From Cypionkella sp049896245 (lineage in GTDB: Bacteria; Pseudomonadota; Alphaproteobacteria; Rhodobacterales; Rhodobacteraceae): a DNA stretch of 64,000 nt. Of this stretch, positions 33,363 to 42,476 are shown in pieces. Location: positions 62,001-126,000 of the forward strand of contig NZ_JAFCTX010000004.1 in assembly GCF_049896245.1 (NCBI RefSeq), in the 5' to 3' direction. Position 1 is the first letter of the stretch. Each line of letters starts with the position of its first letter. The notes beneath the pieces were generated by a model. It had not been told where the DNA came from and did not search any database. It saw only the letters and a list, made by a program, of their open reading frames with translations. Made by a program: the position numbers and the translations under genes.

Positions 33363-36008
33363 ATGAATGTGGCCGACGACACCGTAACGCCGATGATGGC
33401 GCAATATCTGGAAATCAAAGCGCAGAACCCCGGCGCGTTGCTGTTCTACCGTCTGGGCGATTTTTACGAGATGTTTTTCGAGGATGCCGTCGCCGCTGCC
33501 GAGGCGTTGGACATCACTCTGACCCAGCGCGGCTTTCACAACGGCAAACCGATTGCTTTGTGCGGCGTGCCCTATCATGCCGCCGAGGGATATCTGCTGA
33601 CGCTGATTCGCAAGGGCTTTCGCGTGGCGATTGCCGAGCAGATGGAAGACCCTGCCGAGGCGAAAAAACGCGGCGCGAAATCGGTGGTGAAGCGCGATGT
33701 GGTGCGGCTGGTGACACCGGGCACGCTGACAGAGGATTCGCTGCTGGAAGCGCGGCGGCACAATTATCTGGTGGCCTTTGCCGAGGTGCGTGACGAGTCC
33801 GCGCTGGCTTGGGTCGATATCTCCACAGGCGAGCTGCGGGTGATGCCCTGCCCGGAAGTGCGGTTGGGGCCGGAACTTGCGCGGCTGGCCCCGCGCGAGG
33901 TGCTGGTGTCAGAGGTGCGCGAGCGTGATTTGGCTTTGATCGTGACTGAATCTGGCGCAGCCGTGACCGCTTTGTCGCGTGGCAGTTTCGATTCCACCAG
34001 TTCCGAACAACGCCTGTGCAAGCTGTGGAATGTCGGCTCTCTGGACGCCTTCGGGGCCTTCGGACGAGCGGAAATCGCCGCGATGGGCGCGCTGGTTGAC
34101 TACCTCGACCTGACCCAACGCGGCAAACTGCCCCTGCTGCGCCCGCCTGTGCGCGAAAATGCAAACGGCGCGATGCAGATTGATGCCTCGACCCGGCGCA
34201 ATCTGGAACTCACCCAAGCCTTGCCGGGTGGACGCGAAGGGTCACTGCTTGCCGCTGTGGATCGAACCGCCACCGCAGCGGGCGCGCGGCTGTTGGAGCG
34301 CCGGATTTCCAGCCCCTCGCGCGACTTGGGGGTGATTCACCTGCGGCTGGAATCGGTGCGATTTCTGCTGGAACAGAGCCGTTTGCGCGAAGACCTGCGC
34401 GCCGATCTGCGCCGGGTGCCAGATATCGACCGCGCGCTGTCACGGCTGGTATTAGAGCGCGGCGGGCCTCGGGATTTGGCCGCGATCCGCGCTGGATTGA
34501 CGCAAGCGGAAAACATCGCGGCCCAGATGGTTGAGGTGCCGCTGTTGATGGCCGAGGCCGCGAAAGCACTGGTCGGCCATGGTGCGCTGATCGACCTGCT
34601 GGGTGAAGCCCTGATCGCCGAGCCGCCATTGATGGCGCGTGATGGCGGCTATATTGCGGCTGGTTTCGACCCCGATCTGGATGAGACACGCCGTCTGCGC
34701 GACGAAGGGCGCGGTGTGATTGCGCAGATGCAAGCCGAGTATATAGCGCTGTCCGGCGTGCAAAGCCTGAAGATCAAGCACAATAATGTGCTGGGGTATT
34801 TTATTGAAACCACCGCCCTGCATGCGGAAAAAATGCATGCGGCTCCGCTGTCGGAAACCTTCATCCACCGTCAGACCACCGCCAATCAGGTGCGCTTCAC
34901 CACCCTGCCATTGAATGAAATTGAGACGAAGATCCTCAACGCTGGCAATCGCGCGATGGAGATCGAAAAGCGGCACTACGAGGCGCTTAGAGCCGCTATT
35001 TTAGATCAGTCCGGCCCGATTGGAGCCGCCGCGCGCGGGTTAGCCGAGATTGATCTTGGCGGTGCGTTTGCTGATTTGGCGGCAGCGGAAAACTGGGCGG
35101 AGCCGCGCGTTGATGACAGCCATGCTTTCATCGTGACAGGCGGGCGGCATCCGGTGGTGGAGCGCGCGCTGCGCAGACAAAGCGGGGCTGCGTTTGTCGC
35201 TAATGACTGTGCCTTGACGGAAGCCGCAACGCCAGCGATCTGGCTTTTGACCGGGCCGAACATGGCGGGCAAATCGACGTTCCTGCGACAGAACGCGCTG
35301 ATTGCGCTGCTGGCGCAGGCGGGCAGCTTTGTGCCAGCGGCTTCGGCGCATATCGGGTTGGTCAGCCAGTTGTTCAGCCGGGTTGGGGCGTCCGACGATC
35401 TGGCGCGCGGGCGCTCGACGTTCATGGTCGAGATGGTCGAAACCGCGGCAATTTTGAACCAGGCCGATGATCGGGCTTTGGTTATTCTGGATGAGATTGG
35501 CCGCGGCACGGCGACTTATGACGGGCTGTCGATCGCTTGGGCGACGATGGAGCACCTGCACGAAACCAACCGCTGCCGGGCGCTGTTCGCCACCCATTAC
35601 CATGAAATGACGGCACTTTCGGGTAAACTGGCGGGCGTCGAGAATGCCACTGTCACCGTCAAGGAATGGGACGGCGAGGTAATTTTTCTGCACGAGGTCA
35701 AGAAAGGTGCGGCAGATCGCTCTTACGGTGTGCAGGTTGCCCGCTTGGCTGGCCTGCCTGCCACGGTGATCGAACGCGCAAAGGTGGTGCTGGAGGCGCT
35801 GGAGTCGGGCGAGCGCGAAGGTGGTTCGCGGCAAAAGGCGCTGATTGATGATCTGCCGCTGTTCCGCGCTATGCCCGCACCTGCGCCGAAAGCAGTTGCG
35901 AAGGCTTCAAAGGTAGAAACTGCGCTGAAAGACGTGCTGCCGGATGAGTTGACGCCAATACAGGCGTTGCGGCTGGTCTATGAATTGAAAGAAATGCTGA
36001 AAGCTTAG
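33363..36008 (+). CDS. mutS: DNA mismatch repair protein MutS
   Basis: MutS recognises base mismatches and starts methyl-independent or -directed repair with MutL. The 881-residue protein has the mismatch-binding N-domain (TPMMAQYLEIKAQNPGALLF, then YRLGDFYEMFFEDA containing the Phe-X-Glu element), clamp/lever regions, and the ATPase with Walker A GPNMAGKSTFLRQ, Walker B VILDEIGRGTATYDG and the FATHYHE block. The ATG at 33363 almost touches the AGGGGGG ribosome site; the in-frame GTG at 33369 would have better spacing and a more typical N-terminus, so the true start may be two codons later. It is divergent from the maeB relic. Confidence 0.96.
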   Translation: MNVADDTVTPMMAQYLEIKAQNPGALLFYRLGDFYEMFFEDAVAAAEALDITLTQRGFHNGKPIALCGVPYHAAEGYLLTLIRKGFRVAIAEQMEDPAEAKKRGAKSVVKRDVVRLVTPGTLTEDSLLEARRHNYLVAFAEVRDESALAWVDISTGELRVMPCPEVRLGPELARLAPREVLVSEVRERDLALIVTESGAAVTALSRGSFDSTSSEQRLCKLWNVGSLDAFGAFGRAEIAAMGALVDYLDLTQRGKLPLLRPPVRENANGAMQIDASTRRNLELTQALPGGREGSLLAAVDRTATAAGARLLERRISSPSRDLGVIHLRLESVRFLLEQSRLREDLRADLRRVPDIDRALSRLVLERGGPRDLAAIRAGLTQAENIAAQMVEVPLLMAEAAKALVGHGALIDLLGEALIAEPPLMARDGGYIAAGFDPDLDETRRLRDEGRGVIAQMQAEYIALSGVQSLKIKHNNVLGYFIETTALHAEKMHAAPLSETFIHRQTTANQVRFTTLPLNEIETKILNAGNRAMEIEKRHYEALRAAILDQSGPIGAAARGLAEIDLGGAFADLAAAENWAEPRVDDSHAFIVTGGRHPVVERALRRQSGAAFVANDCALTEAATPAIWLLTGPNMAGKSTFLRQNALIALLAQAGSFVPAASAHIGLVSQLFSRVGASDDLARGRSTFMVEMVETAAILNQADDRALVILDEIGRGTATYDGLSIAWATMEHLHETNRCRALFATHYHEMTALSGKLAGVENATVTVKEWDGEVIFLHEVKKGAADRSYGVQVARLAGLPATVIERAKVVLEALESGEREGGSRQKALIDDLPLFRAMPAPAPKAVAKASKVETALKDVLPDELTPIQALRLVYELKEMLKA

Positions 36009-36049
36009 GTCAAGTTTGATTGCTTTTGTATAAATCCCCGGTGGGAGGG

Positions 36050-36072
36050 CCGGAGGGTGTGGAACCCTCCGG
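36050..36072. terminator. GC-rich hairpin between mutS and grpE
   Basis: A perfect 9-bp stem pairs CCGGAGGGT (36050-36058) with ACCCTCCGG (36064-36072) over a GTGGA loop, in the short gap between the convergent mutS and grpE genes. It lacks a U-run, so it is a possible but non-classical bidirectional terminator. Confidence 0.5.
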
Positions 36073-36086
36073 GATAGGCCAAGCAA

Positions 36087-36620
36087 TCAGCCTTGGGTAT
36101 TTGAGGACACGCCGACCTGCGCCGGGCGCAGCAGACGGTCATGCAGCATGAAACCGACGCCGAGAACCTGAATGATCTGGCCGGCTTTGGTGCCGGGCAG
36201 TGGCGCCTCGAACATCGCTTGGTGCTGTTGGGGGTCGAAAACTGCGCCAATCTCTGGATTGATCTCGTCGACGCCGTGCTTTTTCAGCACATTGGTCAAC
36301 TCGCGCATGGTCAGTTCTAGCCCTTCGATCAGGGCGGGGGCCTGGGTGCGGGTTTCCTCGGATGCCGCATCAAGAGCACGCTTGAGGTTGTCATATACCG
36401 GCAGCATGTCGCGGGCGAGTTTCGAGCCGCCGTATTGCTCGGCCTCACGCCGGTCCCGCTCGCCACGTTTACGGGCGTTTTCAGCATCGGCCAGCGCGCG
36501 CATGAAGCGGTCGCGCATGTCGTCACGCTCGGCGCGCAGGGCATCGAGTTCTTCGGCTGCGACGAAATCTTCGAGCCCTTCAAGATCGCCAGTCTCTGGT
36601 GCGGTGTTTTCCTGCGCCAT
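36087..36620 (-). CDS. grpE: Nucleotide exchange factor GrpE
   Basis: GrpE releases ADP from DnaK in the Hsp70 cycle. The 177-residue protein has a long N-terminal coiled coil (EELDALRAERDDMRDRFMRALADAENARKR, about residues 30-65) and the GrpE beta-wing (HGVDEINPEIGAVFDPQQHQAM, then VLGVGFMLHDRLLRPAQVGVS). Start at the second of two adjacent ATGs (36620) with AGGAAG before it. It lies directly downstream of hrcA on the same strand, a common heat-shock pairing; dnaK is not in the window. Confidence 0.95.
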   Translation of the reverse strand: MAQENTAPETGDLEGLEDFVAAEELDALRAERDDMRDRFMRALADAENARKRGERDRREAEQYGGSKLARDMLPVYDNLKRALDAASEETRTQAPALIEGLELTMRELTNVLKKHGVDEINPEIGAVFDPQQHQAMFEAPLPGTKAGQIIQVLGVGFMLHDRLLRPAQVGVSSNTQG

Positions 36621-36659
36621 CATCGTCTTCCTTACATGCGTTCCGTCTTTGAGCACGCC

Positions 36660-37730
36660 CTAGCCCGAACCGCGTTCGGACAAAAGCCTGCCGACCAGTT
36701 GTGCGGTGTAATCGACGATGGGAACAATCCGGCCATAATTTAGCCGGGTCGGTCCAATCACGCCCACCGCGCCAATGATCTTGCGATCAGCGTTCATATA
36801 GGGAGAGACCACCAGAGAGGAACCCGAAAGTGAAAAGAGTTTGTTCTCGGAGCCAATAAAAATGCGCACACCTTCACCAGTTTCGGCCAATTCGAGGAAA
36901 TCGGCGATGTCTCGCTTGCGTTCCAAGTCATCGAACAGGATGCGGATGCGGTCGATGTCTTGAGATTCGGCGGAGTTTTCGATCAGGTTTGATCGGCCAC
37001 GGACGATCAGACGCTCGGCATATTCATCGGAATTGTCCCAAAGGGCGATGCCACTTTCCACAAGGGCGCGGGCAAGCGAATCAATTTCCTGACGGCGGTT
37101 GGCGATATCTTGACCGATGCTGCGGCGGAGTTCGGAGAGGGTTTTGCCTTCGGCGAGGGCGTTCAGGAAATTCGCGGCCTCACGCATGGAGGACGGGGTT
37201 TGACCGGGCGGAGGGGTGAAGACGCGGTTTTCGACATGGCCGTTGGCGAAAACCAGCACCACCAAGGCGCGTTCGGCGGCAAGGCTGACGAATTCGATGT
37301 GGCGGATTGGCGCTTCGGCTTTGGGGGCAAGCACCACAGAGGCGCCCTTGGTGATACCCGACAGCGTGCCACCGATGTGGTCGAGCAGGCTGGTGATGTC
37401 GGGCTCGTTGCTGGCAGAGGCGGTGTCGATCAGCTGGCGGTCTTCTGCGGCGACGGTGCCGACTTCCAGGAGGCCATCGACGAACAAGCGCAGGCCCAGC
37501 TGTGTGGGGATGCGGCCTGCCGAAATATGCGGGCTGTCGAGCAGGCCGAGAAATTCGAGATCCTGCATGACGTTGCGAATGGTGGCTGCTGACAGCCGCT
37601 CGGTCATGCTACGGGTCAGGGTGCGCGAGCCGACCGGATCGCCGGAGGCAAGGTAGCCTTCGACGACGCGGCGGAACACCTCGCGCGAGCGCTCGTTCAT
37701 CTCGGTGAGGATCTTGCTGCCGTCGGTCAT
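36660..37730 (-). CDS. hrcA: Heat-inducible transcription repressor HrcA
   Basis: HrcA represses groESL/dnaK-type operons by binding CIRCE operators and is kept active by GroEL. The 356-residue protein has the winged-helix N-domain (SREVFRRVVEGYLASGDPVGSRTL, then RLSAATIRNVMQDLEFLGLL) and the C-terminal IDD/GAF-like region (GVIGPTRLNYGRIVPIVDYTA). It is co-directional with grpE (40 bp before its start) and divergent from rph. I found no CIRCE inverted repeat in the 143-bp divergent gap. Confidence 0.95.
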   Translation of the reverse strand: MTDGSKILTEMNERSREVFRRVVEGYLASGDPVGSRTLTRSMTERLSAATIRNVMQDLEFLGLLDSPHISAGRIPTQLGLRLFVDGLLEVGTVAAEDRQLIDTASASNEPDITSLLDHIGGTLSGITKGASVVLAPKAEAPIRHIEFVSLAAERALVVLVFANGHVENRVFTPPPGQTPSSMREAANFLNALAEGKTLSELRRSIGQDIANRRQEIDSLARALVESGIALWDNSDEYAERLIVRGRSNLIENSAESQDIDRIRILFDDLERKRDIADFLELAETGEGVRIFIGSENKLFSLSGSSLVVSPYMNADRKIIGAVGVIGPTRLNYGRIVPIVDYTAQLVGRLLSERGSG

Positions 37731-37818
37731 GTTGTGGTTCTCTGTGGGCCATCACGGCGGCACGTCCAATAGGGAGGCCCGTCCATTAAGGAGGCTCTGG
37801 CGCGAACGTCAATGAGGG

Positions 37819-37847
37819 TTGCATCGGTGAGGGGTGCGGGACTATCT
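37819..37847 (+). promoter_or_regulatory. Putative promoter of rph-rdgB
   Basis: TTGCAT (37819-37824) and CTATCT (37842-37847) are 17 bp apart, ending 26 bp before the rph start codon. Confidence 0.4.
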
Positions 37848-37873
37848 GGAGCAAAGCGGAAAAGGATGATGCA

Positions 37874-38593
37874 ATGCGCCCCTCTGGTCGGAAATTGAAC
37901 GAAATGCGCCCGGTTTCGATGGAAATCGGTGTGATGAAACATGCGGAAGGCTCCTGCCTGATCAAGATGGGCGAGACGCATGTTTTGTGCTCGGCCACCA
38001 TCGAAGATAAAGCGCCGCCGTTTCTGAAAAACACCGGCTTGGGCTGGGTGACGGCGGAATATGGCATGTTGCCGCGGGCGACCAATTCGCGGATGCGGCG
38101 GGAAGCTGCTACGGGCAAGCAATCCGGCAGAACGCAAGAAATTCAACGACTTATCGGGCGGGCTTTGCGGGCTGGGGTGGATCGCTCGGCTTTGGGTGAG
38201 CGGCAGATCGTGATTGATTGCGATGTCATTCAAGCCGATGGCGGCACGCGATGTGCCTCAATTACCGGTGGTTGGGTGGCATTGCGGTTGGCGATGAATA
38301 AGCTGCTGAAGACCGGGATGATCGTCAGCGATCCGATGATCGACCATGTTGCGGCGGTGTCTTGCGGGATTTATGCCGGGCAGCCGGTGCTGGATCTGGA
38401 TTATCCTGAGGATTCTGCGGCGGGGACGGATGGCAATTTCATCCTGACCGGGCGCGGCCGGATGATTGAGGTACAGATGTCGGCGGAGGGCGCGACGTTC
38501 TCGCGCGATGAGATGGGCGAATTACTGGATCTGGCTGAGGCTGGCGTTGCCGGACTGGTTGCGGCACAGAGGGCGGCTTTGGGGATCGCATGA
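37874..38593 (+). CDS. rph: Ribonuclease PH
   Basis: RNase PH trims the 3' ends of tRNA precursors by phosphorolysis. The 239-residue protein has the full family pattern: MRPSGRKLNEMRPVSMEIGV, GETHVLCSATIEDKAPPF, GWVTAEYGMLPRATNSR, REIQRLIGR-like TQEIQRLIGRALRAGVD and DCDVIQADGGTRCASITG. It overlaps rdgB by 4 bp. The hrcA/rph divergent arrangement is frequent in alphaproteobacteria. Confidence 0.97.
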   Translation: MRPSGRKLNEMRPVSMEIGVMKHAEGSCLIKMGETHVLCSATIEDKAPPFLKNTGLGWVTAEYGMLPRATNSRMRREAATGKQSGRTQEIQRLIGRALRAGVDRSALGERQIVIDCDVIQADGGTRCASITGGWVALRLAMNKLLKTGMIVSDPMIDHVAAVSCGIYAGQPVLDLDYPEDSAAGTDGNFILTGRGRMIEVQMSAEGATFSRDEMGELLDLAEAGVAGLVAAQRAALGIA

Positions 38594-39201
38594 TGCGGAA
38601 GTTCTCGGGCAATCGTCTGCTGGTTGCGACGCACAATCGCGGCAAGCTGGAGGAAATTGCTAAGCTTTTGGAAAAGTTTGAGATTTCTGTAGTCTCGGCC
38701 GGTGATCTGGGTCTGCCGGAGCCGGTTGAGACCGAGGATAGCTTTGTTGGCAATGCCCGGATCAAGGCGCATGCGGCGGCGCAGGCCACCGGATTGCCCG
38801 CGCTTTCCGATGATTCTGGCATCACGATTGAGGCTTTGGGCGGGGCTCCGGGCGTCTATACGGCGGATTGGGCAGAGACTTCGACCGGGCGGGATTTTGT
38901 CATGGCGATGACGAAGACTTGGGACAAGTTGGAGGCGATTGCGGCGCCAGAGCCTCGGCTGGCGCAGTTTCTCTGCACTTTGGTGTTGGCTTGGCCGGAT
39001 GGCCACGATGAGGTGTTTGAAGGGGCGATGGCAGGGCAGATTGTTTGGCCGATGCGCGGAGATCAGGGCCATGGCTATGATCCGATCTTCCAACCTTTGG
39101 GCAGTGATTTAACCTTTGGTGAGATGGATCGCTGGCAGAAGAACCAGATCAGTCATCGCGCTGACGCGTTTCGCAAACTTGTAGACGGATGTTTCACGTG
39201 A
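38590..39201 (+). CDS. rdgB: XTP/dITP diphosphatase (RdgB/HAM1 family)
   Basis: RdgB hydrolyses non-canonical purine triphosphates (dITP, XTP) and keeps them out of DNA. The 203-residue product shows LLVATHNRGKLEEIAKLL, ALSDDSGITIEALGGAPGVYTADWA and the late QGHGYDPIFQPLGSDLTFGE with SHRADAFRKL. The ATGA overlap with rph indicates co-translation. Its last codons overlap a parS site and the start of the RidA-like gene. Confidence 0.96.
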   Translation: MMRKFSGNRLLVATHNRGKLEEIAKLLEKFEISVVSAGDLGLPEPVETEDSFVGNARIKAHAAAQATGLPALSDDSGITIEALGGAPGVYTADWAETSTGRDFVMAMTKTWDKLEAIAAPEPRLAQFLCTLVLAWPDGHDEVFEGAMAGQIVWPMRGDQGHGYDPIFQPLGSDLTFGEMDRWQKNQISHRADAFRKLVDGCFT

Positions 39202-39572
39202 AACAAATCTCGACCGGATCGCCGTTTGAAGCAACGATGGGCTACAGCCGCGCCATCGTCAAAGGCGGCTGGTGTTTTGTGTCGGGCGTCACGGGCTATG
39301 ATTATGCGACGATGCAGATGCCGGAGGAGATCGCCGATCAGGCGCAGAATTGTTTTGCCACCATCGCAGTCGTTCTGGACGAGGCGGGCTTCGAGATGGC
39401 TGATATCGTGCGGGTGCAATATACCGTGGTTGCACCTGAACTGGTGGAGGCCTTGGTGCCGGTGCTGGGCGCGACCTTGGGACAGATTCGGCCCGCCGCG
39501 ACGATGGTGATCGCCGGTCTGATCCGCCCAGAGATGAAGGTTGAAATCGAAGTCACGGCATTTAGGGGCTAA
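39189..39572 (+). CDS. RidA/YjgF-family protein
   Basis: The 127-residue protein belongs to the RidA (Rid7/YjgF) group, many of which hydrolyse reactive enamine/imine intermediates. Family features are RAIVKGGWCFVSGVTGYDY, VLDEAGFEMADIVRVQYTV and PAATMVIAGLIRPEMKVEIEV, with the late Arg of the active site present (LIRPEMKVEIE). The first six residues, MFHVKQ, are encoded by a parS site: the start ATG contributes its TG to the palindrome. It overlaps rdgB by 13 bp and ends 2 bp before hemW. Confidence 0.85.
   Translation: MFHVKQISTGSPFEATMGYSRAIVKGGWCFVSGVTGYDYATMQMPEEIADQAQNCFATIAVVLDEAGFEMADIVRVQYTVVAPELVEALVPVLGATLGQIRPAATMVIAGLIRPEMKVEIEVTAFRG
39190..39205. promoter_or_regulatory. parS: parS site 1 (ParB-binding palindrome)
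   Basis: Perfect 16-bp palindrome TGTTTCACGTGAAACA, identical to the canonical bacterial chromosomal parS consensus. It overlaps the rdgB 3' end and the start codon of the RidA-like gene, 1.5 kb from the end of parB. Confidence 0.93.
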
Positions 39573-39574
39573 CG

Positions 39575-40732
39575 ATGGAAGACTGGCAGCATGGCGGCTT
39601 TGGTCTGTACCTGCATTGGCCGTATTGCGAGTCAAAATGTCCCTATTGCGATTTCAATAGCCATGTCGCCAGCCAAATTGATCAGAAGCAGTGGCAGCAT
39701 GCTTATCTGTCAGAGATTGATCGGCTGGGGCAAGAAACCCACGGCCGGATTCTGAATTCGGTGTTCTTCGGCGGCGGCACTCCGTCTTTGATGGAGCCAG
39801 AACTGGTTGCGGCGATCATTGAGCACATCCGGGCAACCTGGCCAATGTCGAACGATCCCGAAATCACTCTGGAAGCCAATCCCGGTTCTGTCGAGGCCGG
39901 ACGTTTTCGCGGCTTTCAGCAAGCCGGGGTGACGCGGGTTTCGATGGGGATGCAGGCAATGAACGATGAGGATTTGCGTCGTCTCGGTCGCAAGCACAGC
40001 GCCGAGGAAGCACGTAAAGCCTTTGAAATTGCGCGAAATTGCTTTGATCGGGTCAGCTTCGATCTGATCTATGCCCGGCAGGACCAAAGCCTTGCGGCTT
40101 GGCGCGATGAGTTGGGCAAGGCGCTGGAGCTGGCGATTGATCACCTGTCGCTGTATCAGCTGACCATTGAAGATGGAACCGCCTTTGCAGATCGCTTTGT
40201 CAAGGGCGGCCTGCGCGGCTTGCCAAGCGAAGACCTGTCCGCTGAGATGTTCGAGCTGACGCAAGAGCTTTGCGACAAAGCCGGGTTGCCCGGTTATGAA
40301 GTGTCAAACCACGCCAAAAGCGGAAGTGAGTCGCGGCACAATCTGATTTATTGGCGTGGTGGTGATTATATTGGCATTGGCCCCGGCGCGCATGGCCGCG
40401 TGACGCTGCAGGGCACAAGATGGGCAACCGAGGCACCGAAATCTCCGGCACTTTGGTTGGGCATGGTTCAGGCAGGTCAACTTCCCGAACTGCCGCGCAG
40501 CGCCCTGACCGCAGAAGAGCACAGCTTGGAATATCTGCTGATGTCGTTGCGCCTGAGCGAGGGGTTGGATATGGCACGCTACCAGAATATTTCTGGCGCA
40601 GCGCTGAGCGCTCAGAAAATTCACGAATTGTCCGAGATTGGGATGGTTGAAATCACGGGCGACCGACTGCGCACAACCCCAAATGGTCGCATGGTATTGA
40701 ACGCCGTGCTGCGCGATCTGGCAACTGCCTAA
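39575..40732 (+). CDS. hemW: Radical SAM heme chaperone HemW
   Basis: HemW is a heme-binding radical-SAM protein thought to insert heme into respiratory enzymes; it was formerly mislabelled as oxygen-independent coproporphyrinogen oxidase. The 385-residue protein has the [4Fe-4S] motif HWPYCESKCPYCDFNSH (CX3CX2C), FFGGGTPSLMEPE, EANPGSVEAGRF, the GMQAMND block and a C-terminal HemN_C-like region (LIYWRGGDYIGIGPGAHGR). It follows the RidA-like gene closely and ends 11 bp before the convergent parB. Confidence 0.93.
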   Translation: MEDWQHGGFGLYLHWPYCESKCPYCDFNSHVASQIDQKQWQHAYLSEIDRLGQETHGRILNSVFFGGGTPSLMEPELVAAIIEHIRATWPMSNDPEITLEANPGSVEAGRFRGFQQAGVTRVSMGMQAMNDEDLRRLGRKHSAEEARKAFEIARNCFDRVSFDLIYARQDQSLAAWRDELGKALELAIDHLSLYQLTIEDGTAFADRFVKGGLRGLPSEDLSAEMFELTQELCDKAGLPGYEVSNHAKSGSESRHNLIYWRGGDYIGIGPGAHGRVTLQGTRWATEAPKSPALWLGMVQAGQLPELPRSALTAEEHSLEYLLMSLRLSEGLDMARYQNISGAALSAQKIHELSEIGMVEITGDRLRTTPNGRMVLNAVLRDLATA

Positions 40733-40743
40733 GTGAGAGAGGC

Positions 40744-41649
40744 CTAAAACTCCGCATCGCGCGGGATCACCGACAGCACCCGGCACAGCAAATCAAGCTG
40801 ATCAAGCGAGCGGTAGCTGATCGTCAGCTTGCCGCCCTCGCCGCCCGGAAGATGGTCGATTTGCACCGACATATGCAGATTTGCCGAAAGATCGGATTCC
40901 AGTGCACGGGTATCCGCATCCTTCTCACTGCGCTGTCGCAGAGCGCGACGTTTGGCCGGGTCGATTGCTGACTTCCGCACCAGCTCCTCGGTTTCGCGTA
41001 CCGAAAGACCGCGTCCAACCACCTGCAGCGCCAGCTCGGTTGCATTGCCAGTGGTGATCAGCGCGCGCGCGTGCCCAGCGGACAAAGTGCCGGACTTAAC
41101 CATCTGCTGCACGTCTTCTGGCAGTGCGAGCAAGCGCAGCAAATTGGCAATATGGCTGCGGCTGCGCGACAAAGCTTCGGCAATCTTTTCCTGGGTATGG
41201 CCAAATCTGTCCATCAACTGGCGATAGGCCAGCGCTTCTTCGATCGAATTCAACTCGGCGCGCTGGATGTTCTCAATAATCGCGATCTCAAGTACTTCTG
41301 AATCACTGAACTCGCGCACGATTACGGGCAGTTCATGCAACTGCGCGATCTGCGCCGCACGCCAACGCCGTTCGCCCGCTACGATTTCGTAGAGATCCTG
41401 ATCAAGCTTCTTACGCACAATAAGCGGCTGAATGACGCCCTTCTGACGCAGCGAATCCGCGAGATCCTTCAGAGCTTCCGGCTGGAAATCGCTGCGCGGC
41501 TGATCGGGGTTCGGTACAATCTTTTCGACAGGCAGCATCAATTCGGAGCGCCGAGTTTCTGATGCAGCAGAGGGCGCATCAAGGTTCACATCCGCCATCA
41601 GCGCCGAAAGTCCACGGCCCAGGCCGCGCCGATCAAACTTCTTTTCCAT
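40744..41649 (-). CDS. parB: Chromosome partitioning protein ParB
   Basis: ParB binds parS and, as a CTP-dependent clamp, spreads along neighbouring DNA to build the segregation complex. The 301-residue protein has the N-terminal ParB/Srx-type CTPase domain (KIVPNPDQPRSDFQPEALKDL, GERRWRAAQIA, ENIQRAELNSIEEA), the helix-turn-helix parS-binding domain (RFGHTQEKIAEALSRSRSHIANLLRLL, LSAGHARALI) and a C-terminal dimerisation region. It starts one base inside the parA stop (TGATG). Four parS sites are within 10 kb. Confidence 0.97.
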   Translation of the reverse strand: MEKKFDRRGLGRGLSALMADVNLDAPSAASETRRSELMLPVEKIVPNPDQPRSDFQPEALKDLADSLRQKGVIQPLIVRKKLDQDLYEIVAGERRWRAAQIAQLHELPVIVREFSDSEVLEIAIIENIQRAELNSIEEALAYRQLMDRFGHTQEKIAEALSRSRSHIANLLRLLALPEDVQQMVKSGTLSAGHARALITTGNATELALQVVGRGLSVRETEELVRKSAIDPAKRRALRQRSEKDADTRALESDLSANLHMSVQIDHLPGGEGGKLTISYRSLDQLDLLCRVLSVIPRDAEF

Positions 41650-42476
41650 CAGACGGTCTCCCCTTTGAAACGATTCCGAACCGGATGCCGCAGCAAAATC
41701 TCGGTTGCAAGGGCGCGATAGGCCTCAGAGCCTTTCGACGCGCTGTCATAACTCAAAACGGGTTGCGCATAAGATGGCGCTTCGCTGAGCCGCACATTGC
41801 GTGGAATCATGGTTTTGAACACCAAATCCCCCAAGGTCGAGCGCGCATCCTGTTCAACCTGCTGCGAAAGTCGATTGCGGCTATCTACCATCGTCAGCAC
41901 CACGCCTTCAATGCGAAGCCCCGGATTGGCGCTGCGTCGCACTTCGCGAATGGTCAGCATCAGTTGCGACAGGCCCTCCAGCGCGAAAAACTCGGCCTGT
42001 AGCGGCACCAGCACAGCATGACTTGCCACCATCGCATTGATGGTCAGCAGGCTCAGCGAGGGCGGGCAATCAATCAGGATGAAGTCAAGATCCAGCGTTT
42101 CAACCCGTGGTTCGCGCAATGAATCATGCAGCAAAAAGCTGCGCTTTTCATTTGAGACCAGTTGAATATCGGCGGAAGACAGATCGGCGCTGGAGGGGCA
42201 GAGCAACAAGCCCGCGAAGTCGGTGCCAACCACAGTCTCAACCAGCGGGGTCTCCTCCAACAGCAAATCATAGGTGGTCTTTTTGCGGTCTGTCGGCGCG
42301 AAGCCAAGGCCGGTCGAGGCATTGCCCTGCGGATCCAGATCTACCAACAGTACGCGCGCGCCCCGCTCGACCAAAGCAGCCGCAAGGTTGATCGCGGTGG
42401 TTGTCTTGCCGACCCCACCTTTTTGGTTGGCGATGGAAAGGATGCGTGGTCCTTCCGCGCCGATAAGGTCATGCAA
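41649..42476 (-). CDS. parA: Chromosome partitioning ATPase ParA
   Basis: ParA is the DNA-binding Walker-type ATPase that moves ParB-parS complexes during segregation. The 275-residue product has the deviant Walker A ANQKGGVGKTTTAINLA, DLDPQGNASTGLG, Walker B FILIDCPPSLSLLT and the ParA block MIPRNVRLSEAPSYAQPVLSY. It overlaps rsmG by 8 bp and parB by 1 bp in a compact rsmG-parA-parB cluster. Confidence 0.97.
   Translation of the reverse strand: MHDLIGAEGPRILSIANQKGGVGKTTTAINLAAALVERGARVLLVDLDPQGNASTGLGFAPTDRKKTTYDLLLEETPLVETVVGTDFAGLLLCPSSADLSSADIQLVSNEKRSFLLHDSLREPRVETLDLDFILIDCPPSLSLLTINAMVASHAVLVPLQAEFFALEGLSQLMLTIREVRRSANPGLRIEGVVLTMVDSRNRLSQQVEQDARSTLGDLVFKTMIPRNVRLSEAPSYAQPVLSYDSASKGSEAYRALATEILLRHPVRNRFKGETV

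Noticed and set aside
37731..37873. Looked for a CIRCE operator between hrcA and rph
   Set aside because: No TTAGCACTC-type inverted repeat is present in the 143-bp gap.
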